Shown here: positions 16,999 to 26,700 of the stretch, in pieces | Layout: each line of letters begins with the position of its first letter | Numbering within the stretch: the stretch's first letter is position 1 | Origin: a virus | Virus record (IMG/VR): IMGVR_UViG_3300042892_002240 | Span: 28,495-92,494 of that record | DNA: 64,000 nucleotides | Strand: one strand, 5' to 3' | The notes under the pieces: generated by a model | Told to the model about the DNA's origin: nothing | Databases searched by the model: none | Seen by the model: the letters and a program-made list of their open reading frames with translations, nothing else | Translations under genes and position numbers: made by a program

Positions 16999-19074
16999 TT
17001 GTCTAACGTAGGGGGCTTAACGGCCCCCTACGTTGTCTCTACGATAGAAGAACTACACGACATTGTTGCAGAAGTGACAAGGGTAGGTGCTTTTGCTTTT
17101 GACGTTGAGACCTTTGGTGCCGTAGACAGGCATCCTGACGTTTTAAAACATATTGAAAAAGAATGGCAAAGCCATGTTGCCACCCTTACTACAAAGAATG
17201 ATGACATCCTTGCTAGATCAAGGGACATTGTTTGTGGTCGGTGGAGAAACACCCTTGCTCTTGACCCTATGCGCAATAGCGTGTTTTGGTTGGGTATTGC
17301 TACAGAGGGTAAATCTTGGGCTATCCCTATGGGGCACCCAAATGGTGAAATCATTATTCCCGAAGAACGTGGTGATGGTACAACTATCCCACCGGAGGGC
17401 TACAGGAAATTTACGGCCAGTGGAAAAGAGTCCATGGCTAAGTCAAGGTACTTTAAACCTGCAGTATTCAGCGACCCACCAAGTCAGCTAACTTGCGCAG
17501 AGGTTTTTGAAGTCCTTAAACCTTTGTTCTTTAGCGACATTGTTAAGATTGGCCACAACGTAAAGTTTGACGCACGGTCTGTCAGAAAATACTTTGACGG
17601 TGAATTGCCCGCAGAGCCTTTCTTAGACACAATGATTATGCAGCACATAGTCAATGAGAACCTTTCTGAGTACAGCTTGACCCATATCATCTCTCATAAC
17701 TTTGAGGGGCACAACGCTTATCATGCAGATGGGAAGCTTGGCGCAATCATTATGGATGTGCCATTTTCAAAAGCCACAAAGTATGTGCACCTGGATGTTC
17801 GTTGGACATGGTTGCTTTACAAGACACTATGGCGCAAGATCTCTTCTGTACCTGAGCTACTCTCCTGCCTAAGGCAAGATATGCGAGTGCTCCATGTACT
17901 AATGGAGATGGAAGACACTGGGATTCCTGTTAATCACAGAGCAATGGTTGCTCTTGGAAAGCAACTAGAAATACGCCTTAGTGAGCTTCTGCTTGGCATG
18001 ATGGACTACGCCCCTCCTGGTTTCAACCCGGATAGCGTTAAACACAAACAACAATTACTGTTTAACAAGAAGCGTGAGGGTGGGTTAGGTCTAAAGCCAA
18101 CCAAGACAACCCCTAAGGGTACTGCTTCAGTAGATGAGGAAAGTCTTCACAATCTTGAAAGCAAACATCCAATTGTTCCAATGATGATTGAGTGGTCTGA
18201 AACTAAAAAGCTCGTGTCAACTTACGTTGACGGGTTGCTCCCCAAACTTCATCACGGTGGGCTTCACCCCTCTTTTCACTTGCACAGAACCGCAACTGGA
18301 AGATTGTCTTCAAGCAACCCTAATCTTCAAAACATTCCACGAGAGAGCAGCGTACGAAGCCTGTTTGTTGCCCCCGAGGGTTACCAACTACTTGTTGCTG
18401 ACTACGACCAAATTGAGCTTCGTGTTATGTGCATGTTTTCTCATGATCCCAAAATGAGCGAATTCTTCTTGACGGGATCGGACATCCACTCGGGTGCTGC
18501 GGCGCTGGTCCTAGGCAAGCCAATAGAGGAAGTTACCTCAGAAGAGAGGCAGCTTGGCAAAGGCGTCAACTTCCTGACTGCCTACGGTGGGGGGTCACAG
18601 AAGCTAGCCAGGACTACTGGTATTGACGAAGAACATGCCCGATTTGTGATTGATCAGTATTACAGACAGTTCTCTGGCATTACAAAATGGAAGCAAGATG
18701 TCATTGCAGAGGGTAGGCGCAAGGGTTATGTGCAGACAATTTCTGGCCGTAGACGCCATTTGCCTGACCTATCTGCATCAGACAACACTTTACGCTCCCG
18801 TGCAGAACGACAAGCGGTAAATGCAGTTGTTCAAGGTTCTGCAGCAGACATTTGCAAAAAAGCAATGATTGATGTGTATGATGACCTAACACCAAAAGGG
18901 GCAAAAATGCTTGTGCAAGTACACGACGAATTAGTTGTACTCGTAAAGGATTCAGACGTAGATGAGTTTATGCCCTTGCTTATGTCATCAATGGGTGATG
19001 GGGTCGTTTACGAAGGTATACCATTAAAGGTATCGTGTGACTCAGCAGGTAGTTGGTCTGAGGCGAAAGGTTAG
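16999..19074 (+). CDS. polA: Family A DNA polymerase with 3'-5' exonuclease
   Basis: I start at TTG 16999 because GGAGACAAAC precedes it; an upstream in-frame TTG at 16987 lacks a site. The exonuclease domain shows AFDVETFG near residue 36, GHNVKFDARS and the DTMIMQHIVNE region. The polymerase domain shows motif A VADYDQIELR (about 466-475), motif B RQLGKGVNFLTAYGG (about 515) and motif C VQVHDELV (about 640). Motif B has an aromatic-poor FLTAYGG form typical of phage enzymes. It is the replicative polymerase. Confidence 0.95.
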   Translation: MSNVGGLTAPYVVSTIEELHDIVAEVTRVGAFAFDVETFGAVDRHPDVLKHIEKEWQSHVATLTTKNDDILARSRDIVCGRWRNTLALDPMRNSVFWLGIATEGKSWAIPMGHPNGEIIIPEERGDGTTIPPEGYRKFTASGKESMAKSRYFKPAVFSDPPSQLTCAEVFEVLKPLFFSDIVKIGHNVKFDARSVRKYFDGELPAEPFLDTMIMQHIVNENLSEYSLTHIISHNFEGHNAYHADGKLGAIIMDVPFSKATKYVHLDVRWTWLLYKTLWRKISSVPELLSCLRQDMRVLHVLMEMEDTGIPVNHRAMVALGKQLEIRLSELLLGMMDYAPPGFNPDSVKHKQQLLFNKKREGGLGLKPTKTTPKGTASVDEESLHNLESKHPIVPMMIEWSETKKLVSTYVDGLLPKLHHGGLHPSFHLHRTATGRLSSSNPNLQNIPRESSVRSLFVAPEGYQLLVADYDQIELRVMCMFSHDPKMSEFFLTGSDIHSGAAALVLGKPIEEVTSEERQLGKGVNFLTAYGGGSQKLARTTGIDEEHARFVIDQYYRQFSGITKWKQDVIAEGRRKGYVQTISGRRRHLPDLSASDNTLRSRAERQAVNAVVQGSAADICKKAMIDVYDDLTPKGAKMLVQVHDELVVLVKDSDVDEFMPLLMSSMGDGVVYEGIPLKVSCDSAGSWSEAKG

Positions 19075-19078
19075 CACT

Positions 19079-19510
19079 ATGGCAATGAGCCCAATAGACA
19101 AACGCAATTTTTACTTATCCCTATCTATTATGGAAGGACAAAAGATTGCTTCAAACGCAGGGTTTGCTGTTCCTTCTGCAGAAGTGCAGGAAAGCGAAAT
19201 AGTAGACACTATTAGTAAATGGGTCATCCTTACAGGTTTAGGCATTTTTGACAATGTAAAACAATGCTCTGATTGGATGCTAGAAGTTGTTAAAGTGCAC
19301 AATGATTTAGATGACGACGAATTAGAAAGCACCCAAAACGTGTTGATGTCCTTTGGTATGTCTTTAATATCCCACCTGGTAGACAATGAATTACTTGAAC
19401 TTCCAGAAACCACGCATGCCCCAGTTTCAGAATTAAACAGAGAAGCATTACTAAACTTATTGTCGTTTAGAACCGACAGTGAAGATGATGAGGAGGAAGA
19501 CGATGAGTGA
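19079..19510 (+). CDS. Small acidic protein of unknown function
   Basis: The start is ATG 19079, 4 nt after the polymerase stop, with GGCGAAAGG upstream. The 143-residue protein is mostly helical and ends in a run of Asp/Glu (SEDDEEEDDE). Segments such as DTISKWVILTGLGIFDNVKQ and LMSFGMSLISHLVD suggest a helical bundle. No family recognised. Its end overlaps the next gene by 8 nt. Confidence 0.6.
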   Translation: MAMSPIDKRNFYLSLSIMEGQKIASNAGFAVPSAEVQESEIVDTISKWVILTGLGIFDNVKQCSDWMLEVVKVHNDLDDDELESTQNVLMSFGMSLISHLVDNELLELPETTHAPVSELNREALLNLLSFRTDSEDDEEEDDE

Positions 19511-19904
19511 TTGGTGGTCACGTAAACTTACAGGTAACGCTCCAGCAGCCCCTGCTCGTACTTTTAACACCCCAGTTTCTACACCACCAATTGGTATACG
19601 GCAAAACACCATGGCTGTTACCCCCTTGCATAGTCAAGATGTTGCCCAGCAACAAGTGCTTGATGAAGGCCGATCTGCAACAGATCAAATTGGCATGAGT
19701 GACGCAATCCGTTTATGGAAAGGCGGAGAAGCTCACAGACGTGACGGTAACTCTAGTTGCCCGTCATGCGGTAGTGGTCTAGTTTTTTCTAGAACAGGTA
19801 GAAGTGGTACAACAGTTAATGGTAACGCCCCAGCACCACGATGTTTTTCATGTGGGTGGAATGGTATGTACGAACAGGCAGACCAAATTTCTTGGTCAGC
19901 ATAA
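19503..19904 (+). CDS. Zinc-ribbon protein
   Basis: The start at 19503 follows a GAGGAGGA site. The 133-residue protein begins MSDWWSRKLTGN, has a Pro/Thr-rich linker, and ends with a zinc ribbon: CPSCG (about residue 87) and CFSCGW (about 119). Phages often carry such a ribbon protein just before recA. It may bind DNA or a polymerase; the function is not known to me. Confidence 0.65.
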   Translation: MSDWWSRKLTGNAPAAPARTFNTPVSTPPIGIRQNTMAVTPLHSQDVAQQQVLDEGRSATDQIGMSDAIRLWKGGEAHRRDGNSSCPSCGSGLVFSRTGRSGTTVNGNAPAPRCFSCGWNGMYEQADQISWSA

Positions 19905-19917
19905 CGAGGAGAACAAA

Positions 19918-20934
19918 TTGAAAACCGAAGAGCATGAGACGCTTGCGTCTATTATTGCATCCATTAACAAGAAGTACGGCGAAGACATTGTTGTACAAGG
20001 TAACCGTGTAAAAGAAGAACTTCCCCGCATTACAACTGGCATCCTTGCCTATGACTTAATGCTTGGTGGTGGCTGGCCTATGAATCAGTGGTCTGAAATC
20101 ATTGGGGATGAATCATCCGGTAAGACTGCAATTGCTTATAAAACTATTGCAGCCAATCAAGCGTTAGACCCTGAGTGGATTGCTATGTGGGTTGCAGCAG
20201 AAGAGTTTGTGCCTGAGTACGCCGCAGCAATTGGTGTTGACTTAGAACGTTTGTGGGTTGTTGAAACAAACATTATGGAACACGCTTATGATCTGATTAT
20301 TCGGACCATGCAGAACCGTGCCGTTGACTGTATTGTCCTAGACTCGCTTCCGGCACTTGTACCTAGTGATGAAAACGAAAAAACAATGGCAGAGTTCCAA
20401 ATGGGGCTTGGTGCACGACTTACTGGTAAGTTCTTCCGTAAGTCATCCAAAGCACAGAAACGTTCTATGGTTAATGAAGACCGTGGTTGTACTGGCTTGA
20501 TCATTAACCAATGGCGTGAAAAGATTGGCGTCATGTACGGTGACCCCCGCACTACACCAGGCGGTAAAGCCAAGAACTTCCATTACTTCTGTCGCGTTGA
20601 AGTAAAACGGGATGAATGGATTAAAGAAAAAGACGAGTCAGTAGGCCAAACTATTCGTGGGCGTACCATGAAGAACAAGACTTACAAGCCACAACAAGTA
20701 GCACAGGTAGATTTTTACTTTACTGACTCAAATGGTTTCTCCCTTGGGGAGTTTGACACCATTAAAGACATTGTAAACATTTGTATTGCTACAGAAATTG
20801 TTACTCGTGGTGGTGCTTACTACAACTACGATGGCCAGAAATGGCAAGGTAAGGATGCTTTGTTGCAAGCCGTAAGAGAAGACCTAGAGTTGCAAGCAGT
20901 ACTCAAACAGAAAGCTACAGAGAAGTTTCTATGA
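19918..20934 (+). CDS. recA: RecA/UvsX-like recombinase
   Basis: The start is TTG 19918 with GAGGAGAACAAA before it. An upstream extension would read through the previous gene. The 338-residue protein has RITTGILAYDLMLGGGWP, Walker A GDESSGKT (63-70), MWVAAEEFVPEYAAAIGVDL, Walker B VDCIVLDSLPALVP, and a motif GCTGLIINQWREKIGVMYG corresponding to L2 and the RecA core. It pairs homologous DNA in recombination-dependent replication and repair. The C-terminus is shorter than in bacterial RecA. Confidence 0.93.
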   Translation: MKTEEHETLASIIASINKKYGEDIVVQGNRVKEELPRITTGILAYDLMLGGGWPMNQWSEIIGDESSGKTAIAYKTIAANQALDPEWIAMWVAAEEFVPEYAAAIGVDLERLWVVETNIMEHAYDLIIRTMQNRAVDCIVLDSLPALVPSDENEKTMAEFQMGLGARLTGKFFRKSSKAQKRSMVNEDRGCTGLIINQWREKIGVMYGDPRTTPGGKAKNFHYFCRVEVKRDEWIKEKDESVGQTIRGRTMKNKTYKPQQVAQVDFYFTDSNGFSLGEFDTIKDIVNICIATEIVTRGGAYYNYDGQKWQGKDALLQAVREDLELQAVLKQKATEKFL

Positions 20935-21269
20935 TTCTTGGTCGTGAAGACCCCAAAGATAAACAACGACAAATAATGAAAGCTTCTAAAAAGCAGGAAT
21001 TACGTTCTGCTAAGGCTTACAATGGAAGTCGTAACGCAGGATCAGGTTCTGGGTGGATGCGTAAAAATGACGTGCGCACCCATGACATGCTTATAGAAAA
21101 CAAATTGACATACAATGAAAAGTCTTACTCAATTAAGTCCAAGGAACTACAGGAGTTAACGCAACGTGCTGTACTTGAAGATCGTCTTCCTGTGCTTCAG
21201 TTCGACCTTGGCGGGCGTAATTACGTCATTCTTAATGAAGCAGACTTCCAAATGATTATTGGAGAATAA
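20931..21269 (+). CDS. Putative Holliday-junction resolvase-like nuclease
   Basis: This 112-residue protein has GSRNAGSGSGWMRKNDVRTH, then MLIENKLTYNEKSYSIKSKE and RLPVLQFDLGGRNYVILNEA. The pattern G-S-G-S, then D, then E-x-K, then a strand with a final helix fits small PD-(D/E)XK resolvases and VRR-type nucleases. It overlaps the recA stop (ATGA), so a recombination role is natural. Identification is by motif only. Confidence 0.65.
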   Translation: MILGREDPKDKQRQIMKASKKQELRSAKAYNGSRNAGSGSGWMRKNDVRTHDMLIENKLTYNEKSYSIKSKELQELTQRAVLEDRLPVLQFDLGGRNYVILNEADFQMIIGE

Positions 21270-21451
21270 TGGACAAATACGATTATTATTGCGCAGGAAT
21301 GCTAGATGGCACTAATGATTTTAAAAAATCTGATGTTGACTGGCAAACTATTGCTAAAAATTTGTACAAAATTATTCAACAAGGAACAAAAATGCCTGTA
21401 CATTTAGGGATTCAATACATTGACGACTACTTGGAGGCAACACGTGACTGA
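21269..21451 (+). CDS. Small unknown protein in recombination operon
   Basis: This 60-residue protein starts with a 1-nt overlap (TAATG) with the upstream nuclease gene. It contains MDKYDYYCAGMLDGTNDF and a helix IAKNLYKIIQQGTK. No motif recognised. Its end overlaps the GTG start of the next gene. Confidence 0.5.
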   Translation: MDKYDYYCAGMLDGTNDFKKSDVDWQTIAKNLYKIIQQGTKMPVHLGIQYIDDYLEATRD

Positions 21452-22313
21452 TACACCATGGAACATGCAAGACTATAAAACTATGATGCGTGCAAAAGGT
21501 CGGTTGCTTCCTATTGTAGAACAAGTAGCTGCTAGAGAAGCAGCATCAAAAAACTCACATAGAGATACCAAGCATCTCCATCCAAGTGAGCTATCTAAAA
21601 AAGATTGGTGTGCTCGGGCCGCTGTATACAAGATTACTGATGTTCCAGGATCAGACGAATCAGTTGCTTTTGGTCGTCTAAACATTTTTGCTGAAGGGAA
21701 CTCTATTCATGCTAAATGGCAGACGTGGTTATGGAAAGCAGGAATCCTCTCGGGGGTATGGAATTGCAAAGCGTGTGGCGTTGTTTGGGTTGGTGTCTCC
21801 CCTACTGCTTGTGTTAGTTGTAAGTCTGATCGGATTAAGTACGGCGAGGTTCCTCTATCTAATGATGAACACCGGATACTCGGGCACGCGGATGGAGAGA
21901 TATGCGATAAAGACGGCGCAGCACTCATCGAGATCAAGAGCGTAGGTATTGGTACAGTTCGGTTTGAAAAACCCTCTTTGTTTATGGACTACAGCAAGGG
22001 TGAACTTACAATTGACAAAGTATGGAAAGAAATCAAAACACCATTTGCTTCCCATATTCGCCAAGGCAACATCTACATGTACTGCACTGGCATTGACACC
22101 ATGGTTTTTATCTATGAGTGGAAGCCCACGCAAGAGGTAAAAGAGTTTGTAGTTAAATACAACCCTGACATTATGGAACCCATCCTAGAAAATTGCAAAA
22201 CAGTAATTGAGCATCTTGATAATGAGACAACTCCAGATCGCCCATCTTGGGCAACAGTTAGTTCTTGTTCAGGATGCAAGTTTTGCCCGTACAAGAAAGT
22301 GTGTTGGAAATGA
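21444..22313 (+). CDS. PD-(D/E)XK exonuclease, Cas4/RecB-like
   Basis: The start is GTG 21444 with TTGGAGG upstream. The 289-residue protein has LHPSELSKKDWCARAAVYKI at the N-terminus. The nuclease core is GHADGEI, then ALIEIKS (the D...E-x-K site), and RQGNIYMYCTGID. A C-terminal Cys cluster CSGCKFCPYKKVC, together with the early Cys, could hold an Fe-S cluster as in Cas4 and AddB. An inserted zinc-ribbon CKACGV...CVSCKSD lies near residue 107. It probably processes DNA ends for RecA. Start and stop overlap both neighbours. Confidence 0.82.
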   Translation: MTDTPWNMQDYKTMMRAKGRLLPIVEQVAAREAASKNSHRDTKHLHPSELSKKDWCARAAVYKITDVPGSDESVAFGRLNIFAEGNSIHAKWQTWLWKAGILSGVWNCKACGVVWVGVSPTACVSCKSDRIKYGEVPLSNDEHRILGHADGEICDKDGAALIEIKSVGIGTVRFEKPSLFMDYSKGELTIDKVWKEIKTPFASHIRQGNIYMYCTGIDTMVFIYEWKPTQEVKEFVVKYNPDIMEPILENCKTVIEHLDNETTPDRPSWATVSSCSGCKFCPYKKVCWK

Positions 22314-22813
22314 CCCGAATCATATCTAGCGTTCCTACGGAGGAGAACCCAGCAATTGTTAGGTTTAATTCCAAGTTTGTACTCCCTAGTCGTCCTGGGG
22401 AATCCGCACCCTCTATTCCCCGCAATCTTGATGATATGAGCGACCGGGAGCTAATGGAACTGTACTCTCAGTTCATGGCTTGGGTTTCCTACAGCAAAGC
22501 GGAGCTTGTAAAAGCAGAAATTGAAGAAGAATCTGGCATTCATAAAAGCCGAGTAATTGAAGCTACTGCGTTGATTGACCAATGGGGTATTAGCGCCAAA
22601 GGGGACTTAGTAACCCTGGCCAAAGCACGACGAGACATTGACCCCAAGGTTGTTGCACAGCAAGAAAAAAACCAAATCTCAAAGGCTTACCGAAAGCTAG
22701 TAGAGACTATGTTTGAATCCTGCGAACGTGGAGCACAATTGCTTTCACGAGAGCTAAGTCGTAGAATTGGTTTAAACGGTAAAGAACAACGTACATCACG
22801 GTTTGGAGCATAA
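22310..22813 (+). CDS. Helical protein of unknown function
   Basis: The start is ATG 22310 overlapping the nuclease stop (ATGA). The 167-residue protein has LDDMSDRELMELYSQFMAWV, then a long charged helical region to residue 150. The basic C-terminus is KEQRTSRFGA. The helical layout could act as a structural or DNA-binding accessory. No family recognised. Confidence 0.55.
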   Translation: MTRIISSVPTEENPAIVRFNSKFVLPSRPGESAPSIPRNLDDMSDRELMELYSQFMAWVSYSKAELVKAEIEEESGIHKSRVIEATALIDQWGISAKGDLVTLAKARRDIDPKVVAQQEKNQISKAYRKLVETMFESCERGAQLLSRELSRRIGLNGKEQRTSRFGA

Positions 22814-22814
22814 A

Positions 22815-22988
22815 ATGACAACATGGCATGAAGTTGGCGCTAAAAACGCTCAAATAGAAAACGAACGCAGGCGTCAAGACGCTAACGCTCGTGCGTCAAT
22901 TGGCCCTATTAGTGATGTAAACCAGACTCTTAAAGAAATTAAAGCATTATTAATTGAAATCCGAGAAGCCATTAAAAATGGCGAATAA
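22815..22988 (+). CDS. Small helical protein
   Basis: The start is ATG 22815, 1 nt after the previous stop, with TTGGAG at the end of the upstream gene. The 57-residue protein is charged and ends with an amphipathic helix (TLKEIKALLIEIREAIKNGE). No family recognised. It overlaps the next gene by 11 nt. Confidence 0.5.
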   Translation: MTTWHEVGAKNAQIENERRRQDANARASIGPISDVNQTLKEIKALLIEIREAIKNGE

Positions 22989-23340
22989 AGCAAAACAAAA
23001 GGGAACTTCCTTTGAAACCCTAATTCGTCAATACCTAAACGACAATGGTTTCCCGGTAGCACACCGAACCGTCCTTAAAGGCGGGGGGGACACTGGGGAC
23101 ATCAATGGCATTAGGAATAAAGCAAATCGTCAAGTTGCTGTACAATGTAAAAACCAAAAGGCGTTTGCCCTTAGCCAATGGTTAAACGCCACTATTGAGC
23201 AAGCAGACAATTTAGGTGGTGCAGTTCCCGCTTTGGTTGTTAAACGCCCAGGTAAGGGTGAAAAAGCCGTGGGTGATTCCTACGCTGTGCTTAGGTTATC
23301 TGATTTGGTTCAATTACTTAATGAGGCTGGTTACTTCTAA
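22978..23340 (+). CDS. PD-(D/E)XK endonuclease, Holliday-junction-resolvase-like
   Basis: The start is ATG 22978 inside the upstream gene. The 120-residue protein has KGTSFETLIRQYLNDNGFPV, then GGGDTGDINGI and VAVQCKNQKAFALSQWL. This is the E...D-x-G-D-I...Q-C-K form of archaeal-type Hjc and related nucleases. The C-terminal half has VPALVVKRPGKG. It could resolve branched DNA or cut host DNA. It is the third nuclease candidate of this operon. Confidence 0.75.
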   Translation: MANKAKQKGTSFETLIRQYLNDNGFPVAHRTVLKGGGDTGDINGIRNKANRQVAVQCKNQKAFALSQWLNATIEQADNLGGAVPALVVKRPGKGEKAVGDSYAVLRLSDLVQLLNEAGYF

Positions 23341-23399
23341 ACTTATGTACCACAGTGCATGTTGCATTACCCGTACATAAAGTAAATGGAGACACCCCC

Positions 23400-23684
23400 A
23401 TGTCAGACGAAGAACAAATTGAAGACATCGTAAAAGTATCCGGCACAAGTAACCCACAAAGCGTTGGGTCTATTGTTGCCCGCTCGGTTGTAGCAGGACA
23501 GTCACCCAAGATTCGCGCAATTGGCGCAAGTGCTGTAAACCAAGCTTCTAAAGCTTGTGCTATTGCTAGAGGGTTTGTTGCACCAAGAGGCATTGACCTC
23601 TTGTTTGTAATCGGCTTTGATGACATTAAAGGTGATAACGGAGAAACAATCTCAGCTATTACATTCAGACCAGTCGCCCGATAG
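23400..23684 (+). CDS. SpoVS-domain protein
   Basis: The start is ATG 23400 with GGAGACACCCCC before it. The 94-residue protein is almost entirely a SpoVS domain: VKVSGTSNPQSVGSIVARSV, then IRAIGASAVNQASKACAIAR, GFVAPRGIDLLFVIGF and ETISAITFRPV. SpoVS is an Alba-like small protein that affects sporulation and septation in Bacillus; its biochemical role is still poorly understood (established knowledge). In a phage it may bind nucleic acid or act on host development or division. It stands apart from the neighbours by 59 nt upstream and 57 nt downstream. Confidence 0.88.
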   Translation: MSDEEQIEDIVKVSGTSNPQSVGSIVARSVVAGQSPKIRAIGASAVNQASKACAIARGFVAPRGIDLLFVIGFDDIKGDNGETISAITFRPVAR

Positions 23685-23741
23685 TACTTCTTTAAAAGTG
23701 GTAATATTTGATAGAGCTGCTACAACTATGCGAGGTTTCTA

Positions 23742-26700
23742 ATGGCAAAAAAGACCCCTAAAGTTATCAAATCTGGTAACAACAGAGAAAACACTAAAAA
23801 CCCAACACCGGCTGCGGAAAAGTCAGAACCCAAAGCAAAAAGAACTAAGACGCAAGCTAAAGCAGATCGTCAATTAAAAATTCAAATTGATGCTGAAGCT
23901 CGTGACTTAATATACGACGATCCAAGCTTAAGCATGGAAGAAGCTCGCTCAGAAATTATTGCTCGTCGTTACAAGCTTGACGAAAAAGTTGCTAATGAAG
24001 ATGACACTGCCGAAGCCCGAGAAGTTGCGGTAGACCCAACAGACATCACTAGTGCGGACACCGGTGAAGCTCGCATTGCTGACACCACTGAATTTTCGGA
24101 CCTTGAAAACACAGGGGAAAACGTTCAAACAGAGACTTTTGACCCTACAACCATCCGTGGTTACACCCCAGAAGAGGGTGCACCATTAGGTGGTCCTGAT
24201 AAAGAAACATACGCATATTTATCCCCTGAAGAGCGTGTTGCTAAATTAGCTGATCAAAGACTTGCAGCTGGCGCTGAAGGCGGTCTTGACGATCAAACAA
24301 CTTTGCCTGCAGACTTGCGTAGTACAACACCTCGTCCAGGGAGAACTCCTCGTCGTTCAATCTTTTCAAGAAGAGGACAAGTTGCTCAAAGTTACGTAGA
24401 CACTCTTGATGTTTCTGACGAAGCTGCGCAAGGAAAAATGGATTCAAACAGGCGTGGTGCAGCCTTTGCTGTAGGCGGTACGCCACTTGCAGAAGGGGAA
24501 CTTGGCCCCCGTTTAACGTCCCCAATTTATAATGACACTGACCCCCGCAGATCAGCGACTACACGTACTCCAGAAGAAATTGTTATGGACAGAAAGCCAG
24601 GAACCCCAGGACGCAGCCTTGGTGGCGGGTTAATCCTAGGTCGTCGTTTTAGAGGTAGAAAAGGATACAACCAAACCCCAGGTGTCGTTGAAGTTAACGA
24701 AGATAACGCAACAAGGGCTCTAATTGGCAACGTTGATTTAGCCATTCAAAACGCAATGAGTAGTGTTGGTGCACGCCCAGCAGGACCAAGAAGTTCTGGG
24801 GCAGACCTTACCGTTGAACAAGCTCGTACCTCTCCAGAACTTAGAGGAGCTTTGCAACAAGGAAGCATGCAAGGTGTGCTTTCTACTCAAACAGGCGACG
24901 ACGTAACTCAAATGGTTGGCTCGTTCACAACCCGAGATAGCTCCGCCCGTACTTCAGGAACAATGCCTGCAGAGGAAGCAGATGCTGCGTCACGCGAAAC
25001 AACTCGTGTAGTTCCTAAAATTGACGCAAGTGGCAATGAAATGAAAGATCCTCGCAATGCTGATGTAACTTTGACAGAGCTTGCCAATCCTCGTGTTGCC
25101 CCACGCCCAGCAGCATTTCCTGAAGAAGGATTCGCAATCCCTTCAATTTTTGGTAGCCAGCAATTTCGAATGACTGCTGAATACTTACAGGCACGCAATG
25201 ACGCAGAAACAGCCGCACGCGCAAGAGCCACTAGCGGTAGGGTTAAAGACGCAGATTTTGCTGCTTCTCCTGTAGGGCAAGAAGCCGCAGCACGTGCAGA
25301 GGCCAACGAACCATTGCCTCACACCATGGTTCCAAACCCAGCGTTCACTCCTGTTGATGAACAAGGTATGCCTTATGAAGAAGGCCCAGAAGCTGACGCT
25401 GAACGAATTGGTATGGCAGAAGCAATGGCTAGAGGACGTCGCTCTACCGGTCGTTCATTCCGCGTTAGAAAAACCGGCCGTACCGGTGAATCTAGAAACA
25501 GAGACTTTGTTAGCACCCGTACTCCAGGACAAGATGAGTACTACCCTACAAAACCAGAGTACAAAAAAGTAATTAGAGTTGCACCAGGTTCCGCAACAAG
25601 ACAATACGCTAAAGATGAAAACGGAAAAACAATCCTTGACGAAAGAGGAAAGCCAGTACCGTTGCGCGATGCTGAGGGCAAACCGGTTGTTTCTGCACAG
25701 GAAACAAAAACTGTGGATGAACCTACTGGCAGAAGAGTAGCTGATTACGGCCCAGAAACTGCTGTTGGCCCAGATATTGTTAGAGAAGCTACCGCTGCAT
25801 TGCGTGAATCAAACGGTGGCATGACAGAAGAGCAGGCACTTGAAGGTGCTACTTTGTTTACAGCAGCTGAAGATGAAGCTCAAAAATCTAGGGAATCAGA
25901 AATGGTTCATCAAGGCCAAACTGCTGGGATTTCTGATCATGGTGAAGTTTCCACAACCACTGGTTCTGGTAAAAACCCTCTTCCAAAAGATGTTACGGCA
26001 CGTAAAGCCCTTATCCCAGCAACTGTTGGTGGAACTGTTCAAGCTGACATTATTGACCCGGAAAAAAAGGTTACTAAAAAGGTATTAGATCCAACTACTG
26101 GAAAAATGGTTAACCAAGAGGTATCTCAGTTGGTTGAGCATGTTACTGCTGGTGTTGCTGACCCAGAAAAAAAAGCACGTATTGCTGAAGGTTTGTTAGT
26201 TAAAACAACCGACACTCAATTTACTGCTCCAAAAGAAGACGAGTTTGGTGTAGAAATTGAAGAAGAAGCAGAAACAAACCCACTTGATACTGGTGTAGAC
26301 AAAACGCCTGCAAGAGGGTACTCCCCAACAATGCGCCCTCACCCACTCACTGGAACCCCAGCACCAGAGTTTAAAGACACTGGTCGTCCAAGAAGAGATA
26401 AAGTTCAACATGAAGCAGCTTTAGCAGAGTGGTCAAAGTACAACACAGTTGATAAGTCCCCAGAAGCTATTCAACAAGCAAGAGACCTACAACAAGCAAG
26501 CCGTATTGCTGAACGTGATCAAAGACTTGCAGATTCGGGCAATAGTCCAGAAGCCTTGCAAAGAAGCAACGATGCAAAAGCTGCAGATATTGCAGCCGGC
26601 ATTGCAGCAAGTACCCCAGAAGCTATAGCAGCCAACGCAGAAGCTGCTAAAGCAGACGCAGCCAAACGCAAAGAACAGAGTGATGCTACTGCACGACGCC

